Position numbers and translations under genes: made by a program
Part shown: one piece after another, positions 20,868-29,624 of the stretch
How positions within the stretch are numbered: position 1 is the stretch's first letter
Layout: each line of letters starts with the position of its first letter
Notes under the pieces: model-generated
Told to the model about the DNA's origin: nothing
Database searches by the model: none
Seen by the model: only the letters and a program-made list of their open reading frames with translations
NCBI GenBank assembly: GCA_934699705.1
Contig: CAKUXD010000018.1
Span: 1-35,168 of the forward strand
From: an uncultured Candidatus Melainabacteria bacterium
Lineage (GTDB): Bacteria; Cyanobacteriota; Vampirovibrionia; Gastranaerophilales; Gastranaerophilaceae
Length of the DNA: 35,168 nt
Direction: 5' to 3'

Positions 20868-20906
20868 TAGATTCCGCAATGCACTTCGTTTATGCGGAAT
20901 GACAAG
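20868..20906. repeat. REP-like palindromic intergenic repeat, copy B
   Basis: Perfect ends attccgca ... tgcggaat (8 bp) around an inner gca/tgc. It matches copy A at 17231-17274 in the opposite orientation. It belongs to the 630-bp gene-poor gap before fliP. Confidence 0.7.
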
Positions 20907-21053
20907 AGTTGATTAATATCTGCCGACTCACTACTGTCTTGGATTATTGCTTCACTCGGACAAGTTGCTCATTTCACTAGCGTTGTCATTCGCAATGTCC
21001 TCGCTACTTCGGGCTGGGTTCGCTTTGCTCACACGGCGCCCTACGCAAAATCC
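20907..21053. other. Noncoding stretch before fliP
   Basis: Between the REP-like copy and the heptamer array, more GC-rich than its surroundings (gctgggttcgctttgctc, ggcgccctacgc). No ORF with a ribosome site, no tRNA fold and no clear stem. It looks like decayed repeat DNA; its composition differs from neighbouring coding DNA. Confidence 0.4.
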
Positions 21054-21102
21054 GCTCACAATTCACCATTCACCATTCACTACTCACTACTCACTACTCA
21101 CC
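21054..21102. repeat. Heptameric tandem repeat array (STRR-like)
   Basis: Seven 7-nt units in perfect register: gctcaca, attcacc, attcacc, attcact, actcact, actcact, actcacc. Short heptameric tandem repeats are known from cyanobacterial intergenic DNA; the consensus a(t/c)tcac(c/t) seems specific to this genome. Confidence 0.85.
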
Positions 21103-21196
21103 ATTTTGTAACCAAACATTAAGAACTAGCCCCAGAAAATAAAATCCTTTAGAATAAGTGTGGGAAACTATCACAAAATCAGAAATTAGGGATAAA

Positions 21197-21961
21197 ATGA
21201 ATAAAAATTTATTAAAAAAGGTAATGTTTACCGTAGGTGCGCTATTTATGTTTGCACCAATGGCAAGTGCAGCCTTGTCTTTCCCGAATATTAACATCGG
21301 AATGCAACAAGCAAACACACCTCAAGACTTTTCAAACGGTATTCAAATTCTTATTTGGTTGACAATTTTAACTTTAGCACCAAGTATCTTCATTATGACA
21401 ACCGCGTTTGTGCGAATTGCAATTGTTTTGGCACTTACAAGACAAGCCTTGGGTGCTGGGACATTACCTCCAAACCAAGTTTTAATCAGTTTAGCGCTTA
21501 TTTTAACTTTCTTTGTAATGGCCCCTACAATCAACAAAATCAATACTGAGGCATTACAACCTTATATGAACAACCAAATCACTCAACAAGCGGCTCTTGA
21601 TAGAGGAATTAAGCCTGTTAGAAACTTCATGTTTGCGCAAACCTCTGAAAAAGAACTTGCATTATTCATAAAAATGGCTAAAATCGACAAGCCTAAAAAT
21701 ATAGATGATGTACCGACTTATGTTTTAATTCCGTCATTTATCATCAGCGAATTAAATACAGCCTTCAAAATTGGGTTTGTAATATTTTTACCGTTCTTGG
21801 TAATTGATATTGTAATCTCAAGCGTACTTGTTTCAATGGGTATGATGTTCTTGCCACCGACAACAATTGCTTTGCCGTTCAAATTAATTATGTTTGTAAT
21901 GGTTGACGGTTGGTACTTGATTATAAAATCACTCGTTGAAGGATTTGCCGCGGCAAGTTAG
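21197..21961 (+). CDS. fliP: Flagellar biosynthetic protein FliP
   Basis: Core of the flagellar export gate; forms the FliP5-FliQ4-FliR1 channel in the inner membrane. 254 residues, with a cleavable-looking N-terminal signal (about 1-25, ending MASA) as in typical FliP. Then ILIWLTILTLAPSIFIMTTAFVR, IVLALTRQALGAGTLPPNQV, LALILTFFVMAP, and the C-terminal VLIPSFIISELNTAFKIGF and LVIDIVISSVLVSMGMMFLP blocks. ATG 21197 has aggga just upstream. First gene of a tight run fliP-fliQ-fliR-flhB-flhA. A TAGAAT at 21150-21155 is a possible -10. No fliO gene precedes it. Confidence 0.97.
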   Translation: MNKNLLKKVMFTVGALFMFAPMASAALSFPNINIGMQQANTPQDFSNGIQILIWLTILTLAPSIFIMTTAFVRIAIVLALTRQALGAGTLPPNQVLISLALILTFFVMAPTINKINTEALQPYMNNQITQQAALDRGIKPVRNFMFAQTSEKELALFIKMAKIDKPKNIDDVPTYVLIPSFIISELNTAFKIGFVIFLPFLVIDIVISSVLVSMGMMFLPPTTIALPFKLIMFVMVDGWYLIIKSLVEGFAAAS

Positions 21962-21974
21962 AATTGAGGACTAA

Positions 21975-22244
21975 ATGAATCAAGATATAGTTATAACTTT
22001 ATTACAAAAAATGTTCATACTAATTTTAGAACTTTCAACGCCAGTATTAGTTGTTGGTATCGTTGTTGGTCTTGCAATAAGTATTTTTCAGACAATTACA
22101 CAAATTCAAGAATCAACTCTGACAATCGTTCCTAAAATCATTGCTGGCGTGATTGCATTAATAATTTTAATGCCTTGGATGATGAATTTAACAATCTCAA
22201 CAGTTAACGAATTTTTCGATATGATACCAGGGTTAATAGGATAA
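21975..22244 (+). CDS. fliQ: Flagellar biosynthetic protein FliQ
   Basis: 89 residues with two membrane helices (about 15-38 and 50-72). LVVGIVVGLAISIFQTITQI and QESTLTIVPKIIAG are the family signature. Part of the export gate with FliP and FliR. The ATG is 13 bp after fliP, with gagga upstream. Confidence 0.97.
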   Translation: MNQDIVITLLQKMFILILELSTPVLVVGIVVGLAISIFQTITQIQESTLTIVPKIIAGVIALIILMPWMMNLTISTVNEFFDMIPGLIG

Positions 22245-22257
22245 AAAGGGGCAATAA

Positions 22258-23040
22258 GTGGATTTTAATTTACTTCAAATCTTCACACCTGCAAATATCC
22301 TAGTATTTATGGCAGTATTTACTAGAATAAGCGGACTTCTAACGTCTGCACCTTTGTTTTCAACTTATCCTATACCAGCACAAGTAAAAATATGGCTTGT
22401 TGCTTTTATAGCGTTTATTTTGTACCCCTTCGTACAAAGCCACACGCATTTTATGATACCACATGATGTTCCTGGGTTAATGTGTGTTTTAATCAAAGAA
22501 TTTGCTATTGGATATATAATCGGATTTTGCGCAAATTTAGTATTTTTAGCAGCAGAACTTGGCGCAAATATGTTTTCTATTCAAATGGGATTATCTATAA
22601 GTCAAGCGTTAAATCCAGCTTCAGGCACAAGTTCACCAATTATCTCACAAGCCTTCACGCTACTTTTAGCAATGGTTTTCATCAGCTTAAACGCTCATCA
22701 ATGGCTATTTTCAGCGGTTTATAGCAGTTTTGCTCATGTACCTGTTGGATATTCTTTTATTTTTGATGGGCATCTTGTTGAAAAAGTTGTTTATATATCT
22801 GGACAAATGTTTGCGATTGCAATAGGAATAGCAATGCCTATTTTCAGCGTTTTGCTTATAAAAGATATTTTGCTTGGCTTTGTTTCAAAATTAATGCCTC
22901 AAATGAATATATTTATGGTTGCAATGCCATTAAAAATATATGTCGGATTAGTATTATGTATGATATTCATGCGCCCAATAGCAGAATATTCCAGAATAAT
23001 TTTAGAAAAAGTGCTGACTCAAGTCGCGGGAATTTTTTAA
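22258..23040 (+). CDS. fliR: Flagellar biosynthetic protein FliR
   Basis: 260 residues, six or so membrane helices. FTRISGLLTSAPLFSTYPIP near the N-terminus, GYIIGFCANLVFLAAELGAN, QMGLSISQALNPASGTSSP and the C-terminal KLMPQMNIFMVAMPLKIYVG are FliR landmarks. It completes the export gate. Starts with GTG; aaaagggg lies 6 nt upstream. 13 bp after fliQ. Confidence 0.97.
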   Translation: MDFNLLQIFTPANILVFMAVFTRISGLLTSAPLFSTYPIPAQVKIWLVAFIAFILYPFVQSHTHFMIPHDVPGLMCVLIKEFAIGYIIGFCANLVFLAAELGANMFSIQMGLSISQALNPASGTSSPIISQAFTLLLAMVFISLNAHQWLFSAVYSSFAHVPVGYSFIFDGHLVEKVVYISGQMFAIAIGIAMPIFSVLLIKDILLGFVSKLMPQMNIFMVAMPLKIYVGLVLCMIFMRPIAEYSRIILEKVLTQVAGIF

Positions 23041-23063
23041 CAGAAAGGAAGTAGGAAAAAACT

Positions 23064-24143
23064 ATGGCAAACGACGGAGCTGACAGAACCGAAGAAGCCA
23101 CCCCGCGTCGTCGAAGTAAGGAACGCGAAAAGGGCAACGTCGCTAAAAGTAAAGACTTAATGTCTGCAATAACTTTCACCATTGCGATAGTTATGTTAGG
23201 CGCTCTTTCAGGCTGGATAATGAACAGAATGCAAATTGCACTTCATTATTCTTTTACAAACCTAAACCCAAAAAACATTGATGTAAGTGAATTTATGGGA
23301 CTTCTTGCTCCGTACGTAAAACTTACTGCACAAGCCTTATTGCCATTTATGTGTGCGATTTTTATCTTAACGGCTGTTTCAATAAGATTACAAATTGGAC
23401 AAATTTTTGCACTTGATAAAATCAAACCAAAATTTGAAAATGTTTCGCCGAAAAAATGGGTTGACGGTCTGAAAAAATTATTAAATCCTTTTGAACCAAA
23501 CAAATTTGTAGAACTTATTAAATCGGTTTTAAAAGTTATCATCGTAGGCGCTTGCGGTTATTCAGTAGTACATTCAAGGTTAGATGAACTTTATGCTTTA
23601 TTAGGTGCAGACCCGACAGTTGTTTTTGGCGTTATAGGCTCAATTTTGGCACAAATGTTCTTGAATATGTGTTTGGCAATACTTGTAATCGGATTTTTAG
23701 ATTTAAAATTTCAGACATATCAATTTGAAAAATCAATAAAAATGACAAAACAAGAGGTTAAAGACGAATATAAAGACACAGAAGGCGACCCTAAGATTAA
23801 GAGTAAAATCAGGGCGATGGGTCAGCAATTATTACAACAAAAAATGATGTCCTCTGTACCGACTGCCGACGTAGTTGTAACAAATCCGACACATTACGCA
23901 GTAGCTTTAAAATATGACAGAAGTGTAAAACCTGCACCTTACGTTGTGGCGAAAGGGGTTGATTTTGTTGCGTTTAAGATAAGAGAAATTGCTCAAAACA
24001 ACAACATTCCAATCGTAGAAAATAGACTTGTTGCAAGAACCCTCTACAAATTAGTTGAAATTAATGATATAATACCATCAGAAATGTTTCAAGCTGTTGC
24101 AGAAATTCTTGCATACGTTTATAACAAAGGAAAACGCACTTAA
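23064..24143 (+). CDS. flhB: Flagellar export switch protein FlhB
   Basis: 359 residues. N-terminal DRTEEATPRRRSKEREKGNV is the family start, four membrane helices follow (to about 212), and the cytoplasmic domain carries the autocleavage site NPTH at 274-277 in VVVTNPTHYAVALKY. FlhB cleaves itself between Asn and Pro and switches export from rod/hook to filament substrates. The full C-terminal domain after the site (VVAKGVDFVAFKIREIAQ, RTLYKLVEI) is present. 23 bp after fliR. Confidence 0.98.
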   Translation: MANDGADRTEEATPRRRSKEREKGNVAKSKDLMSAITFTIAIVMLGALSGWIMNRMQIALHYSFTNLNPKNIDVSEFMGLLAPYVKLTAQALLPFMCAIFILTAVSIRLQIGQIFALDKIKPKFENVSPKKWVDGLKKLLNPFEPNKFVELIKSVLKVIIVGACGYSVVHSRLDELYALLGADPTVVFGVIGSILAQMFLNMCLAILVIGFLDLKFQTYQFEKSIKMTKQEVKDEYKDTEGDPKIKSKIRAMGQQLLQQKMMSSVPTADVVVTNPTHYAVALKYDRSVKPAPYVVAKGVDFVAFKIREIAQNNNIPIVENRLVARTLYKLVEINDIIPSEMFQAVAEILAYVYNKGKRT

Positions 24144-24163
24144 CTTGGGGAAGTAAGTAACAA

Positions 24164-26269
24164 ATGAATTTCGGGAAAGTTTCAGAATTATTGAAAAATA
24201 GCGATATCTCACTTGCCATAGGGCTTGTATTCATTGTTGCAATGATGGTATTGCCACTTCCGCCTGCATTATTGGACATTTTATTAACAGTAAACATTTC
24301 TCTTTCTGTAATCATTTTATTAGTATGCTTATACACAAAAGAACCACTTGATTACTCCAGTTTTCCAACAGTTTTATTAATTGCCACCTTATTTCGTTTG
24401 GGCTTAAACGTAAGTTCTACGAGATTAATTTTATTATACGGCGAAGCTGGTAGTGTAATCAACGCTTTCGGGGAATTTGTTGTTGGCGGTAACTATGTTG
24501 TAGGTTTTGTAATTTTCGTAATTCTGGTATTGATTAACTTTATGGTAATCACAGGCGGTGCAACTCGTGTTGCTGAAGTAACAGCCAGATTTACTTTAGA
24601 TAAAATGCCAGGTAAACAATTAAGTATCGACGCAGATTTGAACGCTGGTATTATTGACGATGAAGAAGCAAAACGCAGAAGAAAAGCTCTTGAAAGAGAA
24701 ACAGATTTCTATGGTACAATGGACGGTGCTTCCAAGTTCGTAAAAGGTGATGCAACGGCAGGTATTTTAATCACTGTTATCAACATTGTCGGCGGTTTTA
24801 TCATCGGTTTAGTGATGATGAAAATGGATTTTCAAACTGCGCTTACAACATATACAATTTTAACCGTTGGTGATGGTTTAGTATCACAACTTCCAGCATT
24901 ATTAATTTCAACCGCAACTGGTTTAATCGTATCTCGCGCAAGCGGTAAAGATGAATCTTTATCTCAAGATATCGGAAAAGAAATGTTTTCTGATCCTCGT
25001 GTACTTGGCGTTGTAGCAGGTTTATTAATGTTTTTAGGCATAGTTCCTGGAATGCCTACAATTCCATTCTTTTTAATCGGTTTATCAGCTGGTGGCTGGG
25101 GATATTTAAAATATATAGAAAAGAAAAAAACTGTTGAGGCAGAACGTAAAGCAAAAGAAGAAGCAGAAAAAGCGGCAAAATCCGGTAAAAGAAATAATAA
25201 AAAAGCTACTCGCGAAAGCGTTATGGAGCTTTTAAGCGTTGAAACAATAGAAATTGAAGTTGGTTACAGACTTGTTCCACTTTTGAATGTTGAAATGGGC
25301 GGAGATTTACTTGAACGTATCGCACAAATTAGGCGTCAAACGGCATTAGATTTGGGTATTGTACTACCTTCAATTCGCGTAAGAGATAATCTTCAATTAT
25401 CACCAAACACTTATCAAATAAAGTTAAAAGGAGTTCCTGTTGAAGCTGGCGAAGTATATCCGGATAGAAGCCTTGCAATGAACGCAATGGGCGGAGAAGA
25501 TAATCCTAATATTAAGGGTATAAGTGCTGTTGAACCTGCTTTTGGCTTACCTGCATTATGGATTGAGGAAGAACAAAAAGATTACGCAGAGGCTTATGGT
25601 TACACAGTTGTAAGTCCTTCTGCCGTATTATCAACACATTTAACTGAAGTTATTAAGAAAAACGCAGCGGATATCTTAACAAGAAATGACGTTCAACAAC
25701 TTGTTGATAACTTGAGAAAAGAAGTTTCTGATGGATATGTTGACGATTTAATGAAGGATATGACAGTTGGTGATATTCAACAAATACTTCAAAACTTGTT
25801 GCGTGAAAGAGTTACGGTACGCGACTTAAAGACTATTTTAGAAACAATCAGCTTGCAGTCTAAATTTAGTAAAGATTATAATTTCTTGACTGAAAAAGTA
25901 CGTCAGGCACTAGCAAGAAACATTTGCAAACAAAATCTTGCAGACAATGGCGAACTTATGGCTATTATTCTTTCGCCTGAGGTTGAAAGAACACTAGCCC
26001 AAGGTGTAAGCCCAGATGGACAAAGTTTAACTGTTGACCCGACTTATTCAAAACAATTATTTAATAGCTTGGATAATGAAATCAAAAAAGCAATTACAAC
26101 TTATGGCTGTCAACCTGTTATATTGTGTTCTTCGCCAATCAGACTTGCTTTTAGAAATCTAATTGAAAATTATTACCCACAATTTTCAATTATGTCGTAT
26201 AATGAAATTAGCTCAAACGTAAAAGTAAAATCGGTGGGTATTGTAAAAGTAATTAGAAATGCAGTATAG
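24164..26269 (+). CDS. flhA: Flagellar export protein FlhA
   Basis: 701 residues, full length. N-terminal membrane half (about 1-310) with LLDILLTVNISLSVIILLVC, FPTVLLIATLFRLGLNVSST, FVVGGNYVVGFVIFVILVLI and the conserved ARFTLDKMPGKQLSIDADL loop. The linker is Lys/Ala-rich (about 320-345). The cytoplasmic half includes VGYRLVPLL, IRQRTALDLG-like RRQTALDLGIVLPSIRVRDN, and YTVVSPSAVLSTHLTEVIKK. It forms the nonameric ring that docks chaperone-substrate complexes. 20 bp after flhB. Flagellar rather than virulence-type assignment rests on gene order and overall similarity. Confidence 0.98.
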   Translation: MNFGKVSELLKNSDISLAIGLVFIVAMMVLPLPPALLDILLTVNISLSVIILLVCLYTKEPLDYSSFPTVLLIATLFRLGLNVSSTRLILLYGEAGSVINAFGEFVVGGNYVVGFVIFVILVLINFMVITGGATRVAEVTARFTLDKMPGKQLSIDADLNAGIIDDEEAKRRRKALERETDFYGTMDGASKFVKGDATAGILITVINIVGGFIIGLVMMKMDFQTALTTYTILTVGDGLVSQLPALLISTATGLIVSRASGKDESLSQDIGKEMFSDPRVLGVVAGLLMFLGIVPGMPTIPFFLIGLSAGGWGYLKYIEKKKTVEAERKAKEEAEKAAKSGKRNNKKATRESVMELLSVETIEIEVGYRLVPLLNVEMGGDLLERIAQIRRQTALDLGIVLPSIRVRDNLQLSPNTYQIKLKGVPVEAGEVYPDRSLAMNAMGGEDNPNIKGISAVEPAFGLPALWIEEEQKDYAEAYGYTVVSPSAVLSTHLTEVIKKNAADILTRNDVQQLVDNLRKEVSDGYVDDLMKDMTVGDIQQILQNLLRERVTVRDLKTILETISLQSKFSKDYNFLTEKVRQALARNICKQNLADNGELMAIILSPEVERTLAQGVSPDGQSLTVDPTYSKQLFNSLDNEIKKAITTYGCQPVILCSSPIRLAFRNLIENYYPQFSIMSYNEISSNVKVKSVGIVKVIRNAV

Positions 26270-26281
26270 AAAGGTTTATAA

Positions 26282-26875
26282 ATGAACGAATTAGTAAAAA
26301 TCGACCAAAATGTAACAATTGTTCCAAAAGATTTTAATTTTACAAATAAAGGAGCAGTAACAGAGGTTTCTGAAAAAGGCTTCAGAATGAAAATGAAATA
26401 CCCTACAACTGGCGTTAATAAAAATCATATCTGCGATTTTTATTCTCAAACTCCAAACGGAATTTTGTTCTTCAGTTCTTATGCTTCTGAAGTAGAAAAT
26501 AACGAATTATTCATCGCAAATCCAACTAAACATAGATTTTTACAAAGACGCCAATTTACACGTATTTCCTTCATTATTGAAACAACCATGACTGATAAAA
26601 CAGGTAACGAATACGCTATTTCAACACTTGATTTATCTGCTGGCGGTTTAAAATTTATCGCAAATTCATCAATTAATTTAGATGAAGAATACAAAATTAA
26701 AATTGATTTAAACGAAGACCAAACTGTTTATTGCTGGTTACAACCAATCCGTATGGAAAAACTAGACACAGGCAAATTCAGACTTTCTGGACGTTTTGTA
26801 AACCAAACTAATGTTGATAAAATGACATTAATCCAATACTGTATGAACAAAAATATGGAAGACAAAAATAAATAA
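26282..26875 (+). CDS. PilZ-domain protein (YcgR-like), c-di-GMP effector
   Basis: 197 residues. The C-terminal PilZ domain has the two nucleotide-binding motifs: RRQFTR (89-94, RxxxR) and DLSAGG (117-122, D/NxSxxG). The N-terminal 80 residues form a separate beta-rich domain like the YcgR N-domain. YcgR-type proteins bind c-di-GMP and slow the flagellar motor. Its place directly after flhA (12 bp) makes motility control a sound inference. Confidence 0.9.
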   Translation: MNELVKIDQNVTIVPKDFNFTNKGAVTEVSEKGFRMKMKYPTTGVNKNHICDFYSQTPNGILFFSSYASEVENNELFIANPTKHRFLQRRQFTRISFIIETTMTDKTGNEYAISTLDLSAGGLKFIANSSINLDEEYKIKIDLNEDQTVYCWLQPIRMEKLDTGKFRLSGRFVNQTNVDKMTLIQYCMNKNMEDKNK

Positions 26876-26877
26876 AA

Positions 26878-27264
26878 ATGAGAAAAAAAATAGAATATAA
26901 AACTCAAATAGCTCTATTTTTAGCAAGTTTGTCTGTCCTAATTTTTGGTGGATTTTCACTTTTTCAAAATGGCGGAATAAACTATACTTCACTTATTGCA
27001 TCTAGTTCAAAAGTTATTCCTGCAGTAATTATTATGTACTGTTTAGGTTGGCTTGTAGGCTCTATGATAGAAACCTCTAAACCAGTCAAAAAAGCAAATA
27101 GCATGGGTTATGTAAACAATCTTCTTGACGAAATCATGAAAGAAGAAGGTTTGAATAATTTTAGCAGTTCTAAAGATACTGAATTAACTGACGAAGAACA
27201 AGACGAAATCAACAAAATAAACACAGAGGCACAAAAAAAAGAAACTGAAGAAAGTAAAGAATAA
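26878..27264 (+). CDS. Two-helix membrane protein of the flagellar operon, function unknown
   Basis: 128 residues. Membrane segments about 11-29 (IALFLASLSVLIFGGFSLF) and 45-65 (VIPAVIIMYCLGWLVGSMI), then a charged cytoplasmic tail rich in Glu and Lys. It starts 2 bp after the PilZ stop and its stop codon overlaps the next ATG by 1 bp, so it is translated with the operon. No family recognised; an inner-membrane accessory protein of the motor or export apparatus is possible. Confidence 0.8.
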   Translation: MRKKIEYKTQIALFLASLSVLIFGGFSLFQNGGINYTSLIASSSKVIPAVIIMYCLGWLVGSMIETSKPVKKANSMGYVNNLLDEIMKEEGLNNFSSSKDTELTDEEQDEINKINTEAQKKETEESKE

Positions 27265-28298
27265 TGAGTTTAATAAACCTATTAAGAAAAAAATATAAAA
27301 CCGCGTTATTCACTACTCCTAGCCACTCTCAACGTTTTTTTATCACCTCAAAATTTGAACAATTTTATAAATATGACATTTCAGAAACAGATACCCATAA
27401 TCCACAAGAAGCCCTTGATTTAGCAGAGAAAAAAGCATCAAAAATATATGGAACAAAGCAGACTATTTTTCTTACAAATGGTTCAACAAGCGGGGTTATA
27501 ACTGCGGTCTTATCTTGCACAAATAAAAATGAAAACGTCTTAATTTGGGACAAAGCGCACCCATGCCACAAAAACTCCATTGAACTTGCAGGTGCAAACC
27601 CTATTTTTTACTCATTAGAAAAAGATGAAAACTGGGGAATTTACAAATCAATTTTGCCAGAACAAATTGAAAAATATTTAACATCAAATCCTATAAAAGC
27701 AGTTATTATAACATCTCCGAGCTATGAAGGTGTTGTTTCTGATATAAAAGAAATTCAAGAAATCTGCAAAAAATATAATACATATTTAATTGTCGATGAA
27801 GCTCATGGCGCATTGTATCCGTTTTCAGATAAATTACCTCAAAGCGCCACAAGCATTGCCGATTTTACTATACAATCACTTCATAAAACCGCTGGCGGAC
27901 TTAATCCGACGGCTCTTTTACACACAAATACAGATTTAAACATAAAAGATAATTTAGCAAAATTTTCAACAACTTCTCCAAGTTATCCGCTACTTATGAG
28001 CATTGAAAAAAATATTAACTACTTAAATTCTCAAAGAGGCAGAGAAAAAATTGAAGAATTAGTTACAAATATCAAAAATTTAAAAGAAAATTGTTCAGAT
28101 ATTGAATTTTTTGAAGGCGACATAACAAAAATTTTAATAAAGCACAAAAAATTAAACGGTTTTAAGCTATCAGAAAAACTTTTTGAAAACGAAATTGAAG
28201 ATGAGCGCACAAATGAAAAATCGACTATGCTTTTGTGCGGAATTGGTACAGATAAACAAAAAATAAAACGTCTTGAAAAAGTTTTAAAAAAGATTTAA
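27264..28298 (+). CDS. PLP-dependent Orn/Lys/Arg decarboxylase-like protein, shortened
   Basis: 344 residues. Fold-type I PLP enzyme of the Orn/Lys/Arg decarboxylase major-domain group: FLTNGSTSGVITAVLSC (69-85), IWDKAHPCHKN (94-104), VIITSPSYEGVV (147-158), LIVDEAHGA (175-183) with the PLP Asp178, and TIQSLHKTAGGLNPTALLH (202-220) with the Schiff-base Lys208. Cyanobacterial and Firmicute relatives (SpeA-like, SpeA/Cad) are about 480 residues; this one lacks most of the C-terminal domain. Substrate uncertain (Arg, Lys or Orn). Its ATG overlaps the preceding stop, so it rides on the flagellar operon although its chemistry is unrelated. Confidence 0.85.
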   Translation: MSLINLLRKKYKTALFTTPSHSQRFFITSKFEQFYKYDISETDTHNPQEALDLAEKKASKIYGTKQTIFLTNGSTSGVITAVLSCTNKNENVLIWDKAHPCHKNSIELAGANPIFYSLEKDENWGIYKSILPEQIEKYLTSNPIKAVIITSPSYEGVVSDIKEIQEICKKYNTYLIVDEAHGALYPFSDKLPQSATSIADFTIQSLHKTAGGLNPTALLHTNTDLNIKDNLAKFSTTSPSYPLLMSIEKNINYLNSQRGREKIEELVTNIKNLKENCSDIEFFEGDITKILIKHKKLNGFKLSEKLFENEIEDERTNEKSTMLLCGIGTDKQKIKRLEKVLKKI

Positions 28299-28368
28299 AT
28301 CTTGTAAACATTTGTAAACGCATCGTTAAAAAAACGCAATAAAAAATCTTCACAGAACATGTATAGAT

Positions 28369-29604
28369 ATGCTTAATCCGATTAGTGTGTCTTTTAATAG
28401 TGTTCAAAAGAACATGTTTGGTAAGAATTATCAAACAAATCCTATTGGCATGCAATCTTTATTGAAGGCTGATACTTTTGTTCGTTCAAACTCAGTTGCG
28501 AACGTTTCATTTACATCGGTTGACAACACAATTGTTGGAAAAAGCATCAGAGGATTAGGCGATGTACCTTGTCCTTACTGTGGTATACGAGTTATTAACG
28601 GAAAAGAAATTTCACACTTAAATAAAGAAAATTTAGGCGGAACAAGCAAACAAGCAATTCAATTATTAAAACCTTTTGAAGACAGAATGCACCCAGTTGA
28701 AAAACAAGTTTTCAACCTATTAGAGAGTTTAAGCGTAAGAAACCCAAAGAAAAATTTAAGACAACTATTAGATAAAGTAAGGCCAGAACACTTAGAAATT
28801 CTTAAACAACAAGAGTATGACATTTTAAACAGAATGTCAGATTACAATGACAAAAATGTTAAGGATAAACAAAATAACGAAAAGGTAGATAAGTTATTAC
28901 ACGAAGCTGTTGATATCATTACAAAGCAAGATGAAAATTACATTTTCCGTAGAAGAAGATTTATGGAAAAATTAAACAACATTACAAACAACATGGCTGA
29001 CAAAGATTCTGCAAAAGGCTTACAAAATATTGCAGAGGAATTGCCACGCGCACACGATAACATGAGTGCATTCATTATTAAATTCACACAAAAAGACGCA
29101 AAAACAAAATTAGAAAAAACACCATATCAAATCGGAATTTCATTAGTAGAGCCATCTGTTGGTTCACTTGAACACGTAAAACCTAGACACCCAAAAGATA
29201 AATCAGAAGGTGGTGAAAACTTATATTCTAACTATATTTACGCTAGCAAAGAATGGAATACTCGCAGAAGAAACACTCCTCTTAATAAATGGATAGAAAA
29301 AAATCCTCAAATTAAAGGCTATATGCAAACTTATATTGACGAAGTAATTAAAAGAATTAACTCTGGAAAAGCGTTACAAAACTGTAAAGTATATCCAATT
29401 ATTATTGCAAAAACAATCGAAAAAGAATCTAAAGGATTAGTAAAATTAGATACATCTAAATTAAAATTAAGCAAAAAAGAAATTTCTCAAGGATTAAAAA
29501 ATATAAATAAACAAGAAGAACAGATTAAGCAAAAAACACAAGCCAAAAGCGAAAAAAACAGTTCTAAAACAACTGCTAAAAAACACTTGACACTTGTTGC
29601 ATAA
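28369..29604 (+). CDS. HNH-like protein A, first of a tandem paralog pair
   Basis: 411 residues. N-terminal 50 residues are Ser/Asn-rich (FGKNY at 17-21, NVSFTS at 45-50), then SIRGLGDVPCPYCG (59-72, C68 and C71). A helical middle part (100-255) follows, then an HNH-type site SLEHVKPRH (H269), SNY (N288) and EWNTRR (N297). The second CxxC seen in paralog B is replaced by ASKEW, so zinc binding is likely lost or changed. The tail is Lys/Gln-rich. No strong ribosome site precedes the ATG. A nuclease role follows from the motif only; whether this copy is active is open. No signal peptide of standard form. Confidence 0.75.
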   Translation: MLNPISVSFNSVQKNMFGKNYQTNPIGMQSLLKADTFVRSNSVANVSFTSVDNTIVGKSIRGLGDVPCPYCGIRVINGKEISHLNKENLGGTSKQAIQLLKPFEDRMHPVEKQVFNLLESLSVRNPKKNLRQLLDKVRPEHLEILKQQEYDILNRMSDYNDKNVKDKQNNEKVDKLLHEAVDIITKQDENYIFRRRRFMEKLNNITNNMADKDSAKGLQNIAEELPRAHDNMSAFIIKFTQKDAKTKLEKTPYQIGISLVEPSVGSLEHVKPRHPKDKSEGGENLYSNYIYASKEWNTRRRNTPLNKWIEKNPQIKGYMQTYIDEVIKRINSGKALQNCKVYPIIIAKTIEKESKGLVKLDTSKLKLSKKEISQGLKNINKQEEQIKQKTQAKSEKNSSKTTAKKHLTLVA

Positions 29605-29624
29605 AAACAAACAGGAAAAAGGAA

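Noticed and set aside
20907..21053. A tRNA or structured RNA in the GC-richer gap before fliP
   Set aside because: No cloverleaf, no T-loop sequence and no long stem could be found by eye.
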